This document shows positions 1 through 9,588 of a DNA stretch of 64,000 nucleotides, one piece after another (position 1 is the stretch's first letter; every line of letters begins with the position of its first letter). Location of the stretch: the NCBI RefSeq assembly GCF_040448305.1, contig NZ_CP148752.1, positions 4,464,001 to 4,528,000 on the forward strand, read 5' to 3'. Below the pieces are notes generated by a model, which saw only the letters and a list, made by a program, of their open reading frames with translations, did not search any database and had not been told where the DNA came from. The DNA is from Pseudomonas fluorescens. Its GTDB lineage: Bacteria > Pseudomonadota > Gammaproteobacteria > Pseudomonadales > Pseudomonadaceae. Both the position numbers and the translations under genes were made by a program.

Positions 1-1957
1 TATGCGGTGGCGCCAGAACGATATCGTCGGGCGGCACACCGGTGAGGTCGACCACGATGCGGTTGACCTCCTGCTGCAGGCGTTGCCGCGCGGCAGCTTC
101 CTTCTCGTAGCTTTCTGCCAACACCACCAGGCGCTCGGTGCCGGTGGCCGGGTCAGGACTGCCGAACACCGCGATGCAGCCTTTGCGCAGGCCGGGCAAA
201 TTGCCGACCGCCGCTTCGACATCATAGGGATAGATGTTGCGCCCGGCACGGATGATCAAGTCCTTGGCGCGGCCGGTCAGGTAGACCTCGCCGCCGGCCA
301 TGTAGGCGAAGTCGAGCGAGTCGAACCAGCCATCGTGCAGCACCCGGCGGGTCTCTTCGAGGTTACGGTAGTAGCCACCGGTGGTGGACGGCCCGCTGAA
401 TTGCAGGTGACCTTCGCTGCGCTCGGGGAGTTCGACCCCGCGGCCATCGACGATGCGAATCTGATGGCCCGGCAGCGGCCGGCCGCTGGAGACGAAGCGT
501 AGCGTCGCGCTGGCGTCCGCTTCGGCGGGCAGCGCATTGCCACGGGCCTGGAACGCCTCGCGCTGCACCCTGTCGATCAGCGGCCCTCGGTTCAGGGGAG
601 GAAAGGCCACGCCCAGCGTGGCCTCGGCCAACCCATAGACCGGCGCCAGCGCTGTGGGCGCCAAGCCATAGCGAACGAATCGTTCGGTGAAGCGTTGCAA
701 GGTATCCGGGCTGACCGGCTCGGCACCGTTGAAGGCCACGCGCCAACTGCTCAGGTCCAGACCTTCGAGGTCGCCGTCAGCGAGTTTGCTCAGGCACAGT
801 TCGTAGGCGAAGTTGGGCGCCGCCGACAACGTGCCGCGGAAGCGGTCGATAGCCCATAACCAGCGCGCCGGCCGCGCAAGGAAAGCCAGCGGCGACATCA
901 GCACCAGGCTGTAGCCGTAATACAGGCTGCCCAGCCAGGCACCGATCAGGCCCATGTCGTGGTACATGGGCAACCAGCTGACGAACACGTCCTGTGGCCC
1001 CACGTTCAGAGCCCCACCCATGGCGCGCAGATTGGCCAGCAGACTGGCGTGGCTGACCATCACGCCCTTGGGCTGTCCAGTGCTGCCCGAGGTGTACTGC
1101 AGGAAGGCGAGGTCATCCGGTTGCCGCGCGGGTGTGATGCACTCGCCCCCCTCACCGGTCAACTCGGCCACGGTGGCAATGCGAGTCAGACTCGGAACCT
1201 GCGGCTGGAGCAGTCGGGCGAGCAGCTTCGCTTGCGTCACGGTAATCAGCACTTTGACTTCGGCGTTGCGCAGGATGCCAGCCTGGCGGCGCAGATGATC
1301 CTCTATCTGCGACAGGCGCAGCGGTGGGTAGATGGGCACCGGCACACCGCCGGCCAACAGCGTTCCAAAAAAGCCATGGAGAAAGTCGCGCCCGGTGGGC
1401 AGCATCAAGGCCACGGTCTGACCCGCCTGCAAGCCACTGCGTTGCAGTCCTGCGGCAACGGCCAGAGCGTCCTGGTGCAAGGCGCCATAGCTGATGTCTT
1501 CCGGCTGCTCACTTTCATCCAGCAGGCGCACATGGGGATGTTGCGGCTGATGGCGCACATGCCATTCCAGCACTTCGATCAAGGTCCGCGCGGAGTCAGG
1601 AGCCTGCCCCGTTGCTGTCGGGGCCTCGCTGGCGTCGCTGGAGGACAACGGGCGTACCGCATCGGCACCCTGTCTGCGGTGTAGCACGCGCAGTACATCG
1701 CCGGGGGTGTCCGCCGAGGCGAACAGGGTTTCCGGTAAGCGCACACCGAATTCGTGCTCGATACGTGACCACAACTCGACCCGGGCCAGGCTGTCTACGC
1801 CCAGGTCCCGGTCGAGCACGCTGTGCAAGGTGACTTGCAAACCTTCTGCCGCCTGCGGCCGCAACTCGACCACGGTGCGCTGGACAATTTCGAGCAATTT
1901 TTCCGCGTCCCCATCGGAACGGGGAACGGCACGGGTTTCTGGAGGCGGACGAGACAT
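1..1957 (-). CDS. ACP-fused fatty acyl-AMP ligase, 3' end outside window
   Basis: Activates a fatty or aryl acid as the acyl-adenylate and probably loads it on its own carrier domain. Residues 1-95 form an acyl carrier protein with the phosphopantetheine motif DLGVDSLARVEL (Ser56). From about residue 125 there is an AMP-binding domain with the P-loop YTSGSTGQPKG (288-298), the LPMYHDMGLIG motif typical of fatty acyl-AMP ligases rather than acyl-CoA synthetases, and a hinge region TGRAKDLIIRAGRNIYP. 652 codons are visible and the reading frame is still open at base 1. The start at 1957 is the first ATG of this frame ahead of the carrier domain. An N-terminal carrier is an unusual arrangement; partner genes lie outside the window, so the product is unknown. 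Confidence 0.85.
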   Translation of the reverse strand, partial: MSRPPPETRAVPRSDGDAEKLLEIVQRTVVELRPQAAEGLQVTLHSVLDRDLGVDSLARVELWSRIEHEFGVRLPETLFASADTPGDVLRVLHRRQGADAVRPLSSSDASEAPTATGQAPDSARTLIEVLEWHVRHQPQHPHVRLLDESEQPEDISYGALHQDALAVAAGLQRSGLQAGQTVALMLPTGRDFLHGFFGTLLAGGVPVPIYPPLRLSQIEDHLRRQAGILRNAEVKVLITVTQAKLLARLLQPQVPSLTRIATVAELTGEGGECITPARQPDDLAFLQYTSGSTGQPKGVMVSHASLLANLRAMGGALNVGPQDVFVSWLPMYHDMGLIGAWLGSLYYGYSLVLMSPLAFLARPARWLWAIDRFRGTLSAAPNFAYELCLSKLADGDLEGLDLSSWRVAFNGAEPVSPDTLQRFTERFVRYGLAPTALAPVYGLAEATLGVAFPPLNRGPLIDRVQREAFQARGNALPAEADASATLRFVSSGRPLPGHQIRIVDGRGVELPERSEGHLQFSGPSTTGGYYRNLEETRRVLHDGWFDSLDFAYMAGGEVYLTGRAKDLIIRAGRNIYPYDVEAAVGNLPGLRKGCIAVFGSPDPATGTERLVVLAESYEKEAAARQRLQQEVNRIVVDLTGVPPDDIVLAPPH

Positions 1958-2313
1958 CGGCGGCCCCTCATGACAGGACACTCTGTGTGTAGATCCTTGC
2001 CAATTGCCATTATGCGCCTATGGCGGCGACTGGGAATGCCATCAGCGCTCGCAGGATGGCTGAGCCAGTTAAGGACTTTGAGACGAACATTGCCCTGTGG
2101 CGAGGGAGCTTGCTCCCGCTGGAGCGCGAAGCGGTCCAAAATCAGGCGACTCAATCTTGCAGTTAGTACCGAGTCGCCTGATTTTACGACTGCTTCGCAG
2201 CCGAACGGGAGCAAGCTCCCTCGCCACAATTGATCACCAAGCTGTAGATTTTTGTTAACTGACTGGCATTGGGGCTAGGCTCTTAAGGATGCCGCACCTA
2301 CAGAGAGATCGCC
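1958..2313. other. Divergent intergenic region
   Basis: This 356-base gap separates the leftward FAAL gene from the rightward transporter gene. Apart from the REP-type inverted repeat listed separately I see no gene in it. Promoters for both flanking genes should lie here but no clear -35/-10 pair stands out. Confidence 0.5.
2096..2228. repeat. REP-type inverted repeat
   Basis: Outer arms TGTGGCGAGGGAGCTTGCTC and its complement enclose a spacer with a second nested repeat (AATCAGGCGACTC / GAGTCGCCTGATT). It is the GGCGAGGGAGC variant of the Pseudomonas REP doublet; a related form recurs at 9936 and 54292. Confidence 0.85.
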
Positions 2314-3618
2314 ATGCCAGCCAGCCTTGCCCCCGGAGTGACACGCCGAGAAATCTGGGCCTGGGCGATGTTCGATTTCGCCAACTCCGGCTACACGACG
2401 GTGGTGATCACCGCCGTGTTCAATGCCTACTTCGTCGCGGTGGTCGCCAAGGGCGAAGCCTGGGGTACGCTGGCCTGGACCAGCGCCACCGCTCTGTCCT
2501 ATGTTCTGATTATCCTGACCGCGCCACTGATCGGCGCCTATGCCGACGCCTTCGCCTGCAAGAAGCGCCTGCTGCTGTTCAGCACGGTCGGTTGCGTCGC
2601 CTTCACCTCTGGACTCGCGCTGGCCGGACCGGGGGAGCTCGGTGTCGCGATCCTTTTCATCGTGCTATCCAACTTCTGCTTCGGCAGCGGCGAGAACCTG
2701 ATCGCCGCCTTCCTGCCCCAACTCGCCCGTGCAGATGCCTTGGGCAAGGTGTCCGGTTGGGGCTGGGGGTTGGGCTATATCGGCGGTCTGGTCAGCCTGG
2801 GTGCCTGCCTGGCCTTCGTCAGTTGGGCTCAGGCGCAGGGCCAGACTGCGGCGCAGTTCGTGCCGGTGTGCATGCTGATCACCGCGGCCTTGTTCGCTGT
2901 AGCCAGCGTGCCGACCTTCCTGTTCCTGCGCGAACGCAGCCAGCCGCAGCCAGGGCGCGGCGACACGCCTATCCCACAGGCGGCGCTGGCGCGCTTCGCG
3001 CAGACGCTGCGCGAAGCCGAGCACTATCGCGACCTGCTGCGCTTCCTTGCCTGCACCGTCTGCTACCAGGCCGGTATCTCGGCGGTGATCGCCCTGGCTG
3101 CCATCTATGCCAATCAGGTCATGGGCTTCAGTACCCAGGACACGCTGCTGCTGATCTTCGTGGTGAATATCACGGCCTCCATCGGTGCCGTGCTGTTCGG
3201 TTGGCTGCAGGATCGCCTCGGCCATCGCGCCACGCTGGCGCTGACCCTGGTGGGCTGGCTCGGCATGGTCGGTCTGGTCTGGTTCGCGCGCGGCCCCGAG
3301 CTATTCTGGCTGGCGGCCAACCTCGCCGGTCTGTGCATGGGCGCCAGCCAATCGGCTGGCCGCGCGATAGTCGGACTGCTGGCGCCGCCGACGCGCCTGG
3401 CGGAGTTCTTCGGCCTCTGGGGGCTGGCGGTCAAACTGTCGGCAATCCTCGGCCCCATGACTTACGGCCTGACCAGTTGGCTGTCCGGTGGCGATCACCG
3501 CCTGGCGATGCTGATCACCGGCAGTTATTTCGTAGTCGGCCTGCTGATCCTGGCCGGCGTCGACCTCAAGCGCGGGCGGCAGGCAGCTATCAGCCATACC
3601 GAGAGTCTCGCAAAGTGA
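2314..3618 (+). CDS. UMF1-family MFS transporter
   Basis: 434 residues with about twelve hydrophobic segments. The N-terminus (EIWAWAMFDFANSGYTTVV) and the segment GSGENLIAAFLPQLA followed by GWGWGLGYIGGL are characteristic of the UMF1/Atg22-like branch of the major facilitator superfamily. Substrate is unknown; members are generally assumed to be effluxers of amino acids or other metabolites. The ATG at 2314 follows a GAGAGA ribosome-binding site. A second long frame over the same bases is a codon-bias shadow. It stands alone between the FAAL gene and a small hypothetical gene. Confidence 0.9.
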   Translation: MPASLAPGVTRREIWAWAMFDFANSGYTTVVITAVFNAYFVAVVAKGEAWGTLAWTSATALSYVLIILTAPLIGAYADAFACKKRLLLFSTVGCVAFTSGLALAGPGELGVAILFIVLSNFCFGSGENLIAAFLPQLARADALGKVSGWGWGLGYIGGLVSLGACLAFVSWAQAQGQTAAQFVPVCMLITAALFAVASVPTFLFLRERSQPQPGRGDTPIPQAALARFAQTLREAEHYRDLLRFLACTVCYQAGISAVIALAAIYANQVMGFSTQDTLLLIFVVNITASIGAVLFGWLQDRLGHRATLALTLVGWLGMVGLVWFARGPELFWLAANLAGLCMGASQSAGRAIVGLLAPPTRLAEFFGLWGLAVKLSAILGPMTYGLTSWLSGGDHRLAMLITGSYFVVGLLILAGVDLKRGRQAAISHTESLAK

Positions 3619-3774
3619 AAGGGACGATCCCTATCGGCCCAGCTTTCGCCTGGTGCAGTCAATTGGCGTTGTCTGACAGGACCTATGGCTGCCACTCATC
3701 GTCAGATCGTTGACGTTTTGAGTTTGGGTGCGCGCAATGTCTACCCTAAAATGATCGTCCAGAGAATACGCCAC

Positions 3775-4152
3775 ATGACCGAGATCATCATGCTCGCCGG
3801 TGACTTCCCACAGTGCAACGGGGAATATCATCTGGGTACCATCACGCTCAAAACGACCTTCAAACCACGACAGGGAAAAAAGAGTTTTTCCGTCTCGGAA
3901 TTCAAAGATCTAACGGTCCAGAGCACGGAATCCAACAAGAATATAAAGGCCGCCATCGGCCTGGGCATTGCGGGCGCGATGTTGTTGGGGCCGGTCGGTG
4001 CCATCGCCGGCTATCTGCTCGCGGGCCACAGCACGGAAGTGACCTTCATGGCCACCCTTAAGGACGGTGGCAAGCTCTTGGCGGCAACCGATGGCGATAC
4101 CTACCGGGATATCTCGGCACGCGCGCTCAAAAAATCCCGCCACAGTCGCTGA
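3775..4152 (+). CDS. Small protein with glycine-zipper-like membrane segment
   Basis: 125 residues if translation starts at ATG 3775; an in-frame ATG 30 codons upstream (3685) gives a longer form with an unconvincing N-terminus. Residues around 60-85 form a Gly/Ala-rich hydrophobic stretch (IGLGIAGAMLLGPVGAIAGYLLAG) resembling glycine-zipper segments. The flanking parts are polar and Lys/Thr-rich. I do not recognise a specific family; function is unknown. Its reading frame has normal Pseudomonas codon use, so it is likely a real gene. Confidence 0.7.
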   Translation: MTEIIMLAGDFPQCNGEYHLGTITLKTTFKPRQGKKSFSVSEFKDLTVQSTESNKNIKAAIGLGIAGAMLLGPVGAIAGYLLAGHSTEVTFMATLKDGGKLLAATDGDTYRDISARALKKSRHSR

Positions 4153-4187
4153 GGCGCTCTTTGCGAGTCATTTAACAGCGAATCAAT

Positions 4188-5090
4188 TTACTGATCCGCT
4201 GTCCCCGTAACGGCGAAAATGTTGCAGGGCACTTTATATAGAACATGCTCCGTCGTACTGCCCACCCATTTGCCCAGCCCCTTGCGATGCGCATTTCCCA
4301 TGACGATCACATCGGCCCGGTGATGCGCTGCAAAGTCGGCCAGCGCTTTGCCAGGCGGACCTTCAACGAAGTGTTGTCGCTCATTGGGCACGCCGTAGTG
4401 GTCGGCCAGTGCGATAAATGACTTTTGCAGTGACTTGCGCACATCGCTGCTGAAGCCCAGCATCGTCACTGCACCAGCACCTGCGTCGGATATATGTGTC
4501 TGCGATAGATCGTAGGCATGCAGCAGATGAAGCTCCGCGCTGCATTGCATCGACAATCCGTTCGCCACCTGGATGATGCGGTCGTTGATGCCAGTGATCT
4601 GAGTCTCGGGGTGTGACGGATCGACTGCCGCCACTACCACTCGCGGAAGTGGGCACCTGACTTCGCTGACCAGATGCACAGCCACCGGACATTCGCGCAA
4701 CAGGTGCCAATCCAGAGGCGTAATGAAAACGCGTTTGAGCGCTGACTCGTGTTGCACGTCCTTGATAACCAGATCCGGCTGCATTTCTGCCACATGCTGA
4801 AGTATTTCTTGCAGCGCGGTTCGCGTAACAAGCACTTCGGTACTCACCTTGACCCCGCGCCCTCGGATCAGATCGGCCTCATCCTTCAGCCACTTTTCGT
4901 TCTCTTGCTGACAGGCCTCACGAAAACGCGCACCGGCGCTCATCAAACCCAAGAGGTTGGAGTCTTCGATAAACACCGTGATGTGCAGCGCCGCGCCAGT
5001 GGCTTCGGCAATGGCGACAGCTCGCTCCAACGCCGGGGTGTGACGCATGGCAGGACCGACTATCAGTAAGAGTCGTTGATATTGGCTCAT
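4188..5090 (-). CDS. Tandem-domain universal stress protein
   Basis: 300 residues made of two Usp domains of about 145 residues each. The first opens with RLLLIVGP and a hydrophobic beta strand; the second ends with VIVMGNAHRKGLGKWVGSTTEHVL, the G-x2-G-x9-G(S/T) ATP-binding signature of UspA-type proteins. The first domain lacks an equally clear signature. It is UspE-like in layout and presumably cytoplasmic, acting in stress survival. It is monocistronic, leftward, with a GGTGTTACATG start context at 5090. Confidence 0.88.
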   Translation of the reverse strand: MSQYQRLLLIVGPAMRHTPALERAVAIAEATGAALHITVFIEDSNLLGLMSAGARFREACQQENEKWLKDEADLIRGRGVKVSTEVLVTRTALQEILQHVAEMQPDLVIKDVQHESALKRVFITPLDWHLLRECPVAVHLVSEVRCPLPRVVVAAVDPSHPETQITGINDRIIQVANGLSMQCSAELHLLHAYDLSQTHISDAGAGAVTMLGFSSDVRKSLQKSFIALADHYGVPNERQHFVEGPPGKALADFAAHHRADVIVMGNAHRKGLGKWVGSTTEHVLYKVPCNIFAVTGTADQ

Positions 5091-5288
5091 GTAACACCTC
5101 CAAACGTTCCGGGATATCTAGCTCCCCCAGCGCTCTCGCCTGTCACACCACCGACGATTTACTATCGCCTCAACTGTCTGGATCGACACTATCAATATAC
5201 GCCTGGATTCGATCAATTCCCCACTTCACCGGGTCGACTTTTTCAACAGCGGCGACACCGTAAACACATTTACTTACAAATACCTCAT

Positions 5289-5317
5289 TTGCAAAAAACC
5301 GGTCTTGCAACTATAGG
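5289..5317 (+). promoter_or_regulatory. Candidate sigma-70 promoter of the sialidase-fold operon
   Basis: TTGCAA (5289-5294) and TATAGG (5312-5317) are separated by exactly 17 bases, ending about 46 bases before the start codon of the downstream gene. Each hexamer matches four of six consensus positions. The rest of the 273-base gap (5091-5363) shows nothing else. Confidence 0.35.
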
Positions 5318-5363
5318 TGATAAGTTATGGCCCTCGATCGGGCCAAGAGATGCCTAGCCTCAA

Positions 5364-6659
5364 ATGCGCATCAAACTACCTAGTATTCCTGCCCTCGGTG
5401 TTTATCTCGCACTGTCTTGCCTCTTTGTGACCGCTTGGTTACTCAATCCTGCCCACACGCATTCGTCCTTTGCGATGAATCCAGTGAAGGCTGTGACCGA
5501 CCAAGTGGCCAGGCCCATTTATACCAGCCGTTTCGCCTCGTCCGGGCTGGTGGACTTCGTGCACTCCTCGGCCGTAACAGCCTTGCCTGACGGTAGCTTG
5601 ATGACAGCCTGGTTTGCTGGCTCTCGCGAAGGCGCAGCCGATGTGCAGGTGCGTTCCGCCCGCTTCGACGCGAAAACCGGCGAATGGGGTGCTGAACAGG
5701 TATTGGCGACTCGGAGTTCGACCCAACAGGGCACCCAAAGATACATTCGCAAGCTGGGCAATCCGGTAATTGCACTGGCGCCGGATAAACGCCTGTGGTT
5801 GTTCTACGTATCCGTGTCCATGGGCGGCTGGGCCGGCAGTGCAGTCAACGTGATGGTTTCCGACGACCTCGGTGAACATTGGTCCGCTCCGCGCCAACTG
5901 ATCACGTCCCCCTTTCTGAACATCAGCACCCTGGTCCGGTCCGCCCCCGTGTTTCATGCCGACGGCTCCATCGGTTTACCGGTCTATCACGAATTTCTGG
6001 GCAAGTTTGCCGAATACCTCTACTTGAGCGCAGACGGTGATGTGATCGACAAATACCGCATCAGCCACGGCAAGAACTCATTGCAACCCACAGTGGTACC
6101 GCTGGATGGGCAGCGCGGCATCGCCTTGTTGCGATATGCCGGCAACACCCACCACCGTGTTCTGGCGACCCGCACTGAAGATGCCGGACAAACCTGGAGT
6201 GAACCTTATCCGCTCGAGCCATCGAACCCCAATTCCTCGCTGGCGGCCGTCGCAACCCCCGAGCACGGGTTGCTGGTAGCGCTCAATGACCTGCAAGAGG
6301 GGCGCTTCAAGCTGAGCCTCTATGGTACCGACGAAAAAATGGACGATTGGCGCTCGTTGCGTGACCTGGACAAATCACCAGACCCGGAAGGAGAGCCGTT
6401 TTCACCCCTGGCCTACAAGAAAATCATAGGCAAGGAGTTCCGCGGTTCCAGTGGAGCGCTCCGCCAGCCGCTGGAGGCGCAATTCCTGAACAATCTCGAC
6501 ACGCGTGTCTGTAACCCCCGAGGCTGCGAGTTTGAATATGAATATCCATATTTCATCCGCAGCCCGGACGGCATGTATCACCTGGTTTATTCCTGGAACA
6601 ACACTTTCATCAAGCACGTTGCTTTCAACGATGCGTGGCTGTCCGAGCGACTCAAATGA
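5364..6659 (+). CDS. Sialidase-fold (BNR repeat) secreted or anchored protein
   Basis: 431 residues. Residues 8-27 are a strongly hydrophobic signal peptide or anchor. The body has sialidase-like beta-propeller character with two Asp-box motifs (SDDLGEHW and TEDAGQTW) and an early catalytic-like segment VDFVHSSAVTALPDGSLMTAWFAGSREG. Probably an exo-glycosidase or related hydrolase acting in the periplasm, but true sialidase activity is not shown by these motifs. It overlaps the next gene by ATGA (6656-6659) and forms an operon with a membrane protein and an LTA-synthase-like enzyme, suggesting a role in cell-envelope glycan metabolism. Confidence 0.8.
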   Translation: MRIKLPSIPALGVYLALSCLFVTAWLLNPAHTHSSFAMNPVKAVTDQVARPIYTSRFASSGLVDFVHSSAVTALPDGSLMTAWFAGSREGAADVQVRSARFDAKTGEWGAEQVLATRSSTQQGTQRYIRKLGNPVIALAPDKRLWLFYVSVSMGGWAGSAVNVMVSDDLGEHWSAPRQLITSPFLNISTLVRSAPVFHADGSIGLPVYHEFLGKFAEYLYLSADGDVIDKYRISHGKNSLQPTVVPLDGQRGIALLRYAGNTHHRVLATRTEDAGQTWSEPYPLEPSNPNSSLAAVATPEHGLLVALNDLQEGRFKLSLYGTDEKMDDWRSLRDLDKSPDPEGEPFSPLAYKKIIGKEFRGSSGALRQPLEAQFLNNLDTRVCNPRGCEFEYEYPYFIRSPDGMYHLVYSWNNTFIKHVAFNDAWLSERLK

Positions 6660-7273
6660 TTAACCTTTGGCAAGCCCATATCAGCTTCGCGATGATCATC
6701 TTCCTCGTGCTGCCGTCTTTCGGTTTGAACAGGAACTGGCGTATCGCTCTGCTTGCCGCCTTGCTGGCCGCCGGCTTCATACCGCTGGACGGGTTGTCGT
6801 TGGCCACGTATTTGCGCAGCCACATCGATGACCTTGCGATCACGTCACTGGTGTTCATGGCATGGGGCTGTTTACGTCGGCTGGGCTTCCTGCCGCCTGC
6901 GCGGCAAGGTAAAACCTGCATTTTGATCATGTTCGCCCTGTTGGCCCTGGTGCTGTACCCGGCAACCCTTGGTCTGAGTGATCTGGATCCTTATCGGCTT
7001 GGATACAGCCCGCGCCCGATGTTGATTTTCTTCGCACTGCTCACACTGGGCCTGTTTTACCTGCGCAACAGCCTGGCCGTCGTGATGCTGGCCAGCGCGA
7101 CCCTGGCCTTCATCACCGGGATAAAACCTTCGCAAAACTATTGGGATTACCTGATTGATCCGCTACTGGGTCTGTTTTGCTGCGCGGCACTTCTGATGCT
7201 TTTCACACGCTGGACGTATGGTTACCTGAACAAACGATTCAGCTCAGTGCGTTACGTATCCAGATCCGCTTGA
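6656..7273 (+). CDS. Polytopic membrane protein of the sialidase/LTA-synthase operon
   Basis: 205 residues from ATG 6656, which overlaps the upstream stop codon (ATGA); a start seven codons earlier is possible but lies inside the preceding gene. There are about six hydrophobic segments (for example MIIFLVLPSF, ITSLVFMAWGCL, ILIMFALLALVLYPATLG, LIFFALLTLGLFYL, LLGLFCCAALLMLF). No catalytic motif was seen and I do not recognise the family. The tight coupling with both neighbours suggests that it works in the same envelope process. Confidence 0.8.
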   Translation: MINLWQAHISFAMIIFLVLPSFGLNRNWRIALLAALLAAGFIPLDGLSLATYLRSHIDDLAITSLVFMAWGCLRRLGFLPPARQGKTCILIMFALLALVLYPATLGLSDLDPYRLGYSPRPMLIFFALLTLGLFYLRNSLAVVMLASATLAFITGIKPSQNYWDYLIDPLLGLFCCAALLMLFTRWTYGYLNKRFSSVRYVSRSA

Positions 7274-7305
7274 GTTTCAACGACATATTTAACAGGGGAA
7301 CTTGG

Positions 7306-9342
7306 ATGGGTTGGCTGCAATCGAGACGTTTGCACTATTGGCTAGGCGCGACAGCGATTCTGTTTGCGTTGTTTGCCCTGCTACGGGTGATGTTCTTTTT
7401 CGGCTATTCCGGTTTCGACGCTAATGCCCTGACCAACGACGAGGCCGTACGGGAAACCCTTGGCATCGGTTTCCGTTTCGATTTGCGCCTGGCCATCCTG
7501 GTGATGCTGCCGCTGGCCTTGCTGGCCTGGATTCCTCGCTGGAACCTCACCACAAGCCGCTTGCTGCGCTGGATCGCACGCCTGTATATCTTCGCGTCCC
7601 TGGGTGCCCTGCTGCTGATCTACATCATCGATTTCGGGCATTACGCTTACTTGGGCGTGAGGATCAACGCCACGGTATTGCGCTTCATCGAGGATGCACA
7701 GATATCCCGTGACATGGTCTGGCAGACCTACCCGGTCATCTGGATTTCTCTGGGTTGGCTGGCAACGGTAGCGTTGACGACACTGGCCCTGGTGCGCCTG
7801 GAACGCGTGACGCTGGACCGCCCTCGCAAACCGATTCACCCGCTCTCCGCCACATGGGGCGGTGCGTTGATGGTCATTGCGGTATTGCTGGGCATCCTGG
7901 GCCGTGTCGAGAACATGAACCTGGAAAACCCGGTGCCATTGCGCTGGAGCGATGCCTTCTTCTCGGGCAATAACCAGACTGCCGCACTGGGGCTCAACCC
8001 GGTGTTATTCCTCTATGACACGCTCAAGGTCGGCCAGTCGCGCTATGACGAAGCGCAGGTGCGCGAGCACTATTCAGTCATGGCCAACTACCTGGGCGTT
8101 GACCAGCCCGATCCGCAAACTCTCAATTTTGTTCGCCACCAGGCACCACAACCCTACAAAGTACCGGGATCACGACCGCCGAACGTGATGTTCGTCATGC
8201 TTGAATCCCTGGGCACCAGTGCCGTCGGGGCTTACGGCAACCCGATCAATCCGACCCCCAATATCGATCGCCTGGCCACGCAGAGCTGGTTCTTCGAGCA
8301 CTTCTATGTGCCGGTGACGGGCACCGCAAAAACCGTATGGGCCAGCATTAGCGGGGTCCCTGACGTGACGCGTCAGGAGACTGCGACGCGTAACCCGCTG
8401 ATCACCCGGCAGAACTCCCTGGTCAATGCCTTCACCGGCTACGAGAAGATCTACACCATCGGCGGCAACTCCGGCTGGGCCAATATGAATGCCTTGATTC
8501 GGCAAAGCATCGACGGCGTTCGCTTGTACGAAGAGCGGGACTGGAAATCCCCGGTGGTGGATGTCTGGGGCATTTCCGATCTGGACCTGTTCAAGGAAAC
8601 CGACCAGCTCCTGCAGGCGCTGCCCAAGGACAAACCGTTCTTTGCGTATGTACAAACTGCCGGCAACCATCGTCCCTTCACCATTCCCAAGACCAATGAT
8701 GGATTCGAGGTCAAGCACCCTACCCTCGAGGAAGTCCAGGCCGCAGGATCGCGCAGTGTCGAGCAATACAACGCCGTGCGCCTGCTGGACTTCAACATCG
8801 GCCGCTTGATGGAAATCGCCAAGGCTGGCGGCTACTACGACAACACCATTTTTGTGCTGTTTGGCGACCATAACACCCGTATCGCCCAGATCCCTTTCCT
8901 GGCCCCGGCCTATGAGCAACTGGGCCTGGAAAGCAATGCGGTGCCGATGATCATCCACGCCCCGGGCTTGCTCGGGACACGCAAGGTCCAGGAGGCGGTT
9001 GGCCTGGTGGACTTGCTGCCAACCGTGGCGGGCATGGCCGGTCTTGAGTTCCGCAACAGCGGTATGGGTCGTGATATCCAGCAGCCGGCGCCCGAGGGTG
9101 AACGCGTGGTACCGCTGGTATTGCGTGAGGGAACGTTCCCGCTGATTGCCGGCGTGACTCAACATTACATGGTGCAAATGGAGCACGACGGCAGCTCGCC
9201 AACGCTCCACGACCTTGCCTCGAAGACGCCCCTGGACAACGTGGCCGAGCAAAACCCTGAAGAGTTCAAACGCCTGATGCAGTTGACCCGCGCCATGCAT
9301 GAAACCTCAAGGTTGATGCTGTATCAGAACGTGCGAGAGTAA
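7306..9342 (+). CDS. LTA synthase family phosphoglycerol/phosphoethanolamine transferase
   Basis: 678 residues. An N-terminal block of five membrane segments (to about residue 190) is followed by a periplasmic sulfatase-fold domain. Catalytic residues of the LtaS family are visible: Glu in VMLESLG (about 298), the likely nucleophile Thr343 in GTAKT, and Asp521-His522 in LFGDHN. In Gram-negative bacteria such proteins transfer phospholipid head groups to envelope glycans. The ATG at 7306 has an AGGGGA ribosome-binding site 8 bases upstream; an in-frame start 43 codons earlier lies in the previous gene. Last gene of a three-gene operon. Confidence 0.9.
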   Translation: MGWLQSRRLHYWLGATAILFALFALLRVMFFFGYSGFDANALTNDEAVRETLGIGFRFDLRLAILVMLPLALLAWIPRWNLTTSRLLRWIARLYIFASLGALLLIYIIDFGHYAYLGVRINATVLRFIEDAQISRDMVWQTYPVIWISLGWLATVALTTLALVRLERVTLDRPRKPIHPLSATWGGALMVIAVLLGILGRVENMNLENPVPLRWSDAFFSGNNQTAALGLNPVLFLYDTLKVGQSRYDEAQVREHYSVMANYLGVDQPDPQTLNFVRHQAPQPYKVPGSRPPNVMFVMLESLGTSAVGAYGNPINPTPNIDRLATQSWFFEHFYVPVTGTAKTVWASISGVPDVTRQETATRNPLITRQNSLVNAFTGYEKIYTIGGNSGWANMNALIRQSIDGVRLYEERDWKSPVVDVWGISDLDLFKETDQLLQALPKDKPFFAYVQTAGNHRPFTIPKTNDGFEVKHPTLEEVQAAGSRSVEQYNAVRLLDFNIGRLMEIAKAGGYYDNTIFVLFGDHNTRIAQIPFLAPAYEQLGLESNAVPMIIHAPGLLGTRKVQEAVGLVDLLPTVAGMAGLEFRNSGMGRDIQQPAPEGERVVPLVLREGTFPLIAGVTQHYMVQMEHDGSSPTLHDLASKTPLDNVAEQNPEEFKRLMQLTRAMHETSRLMLYQNVRE

Positions 9343-9360
9343 CTGCCGGCGCCAGCGAGC

Positions 9361-9387
9361 CCGCGTCTATGGTGCAGATAGACGCGG
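9361..9387 (+). terminator. Perfect 10-bp stem-loop after the LTA-synthase gene
   Basis: CCGCGTCTAT, a 7-base loop and ATAGACGCGG lie 18 bases after the stop codon. No T-run follows, so it is either a poor intrinsic terminator or a 3'-end protecting hairpin. Confidence 0.45.
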
Positions 9388-9588
9388 CCCGGTACACCAT
9401 CCCCTTTTCCCCGCCAACGTATTTTGAAGGCAAGAGCACTTGTTTACTCAGTTGCAGCCGTTGATTTGACCCTGATCGGCATCGCTCACAACGCACTCCC
9501 CAAGTGCCAAACGAAGCAGCCCACAGTCAATTAGCTAAACTTCATCAGTAAAGCACTTCGCGAAACCCTGAAATTCAGGAGGCGAGCA

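Noticed and set aside
2289..3713. 474-codon frame overlapping the UMF1 transporter gene in another frame
   Set aside because: Arg/Gly/Pro-rich translation without membrane segments; the overlapping frame encodes a normal twelve-helix transporter.
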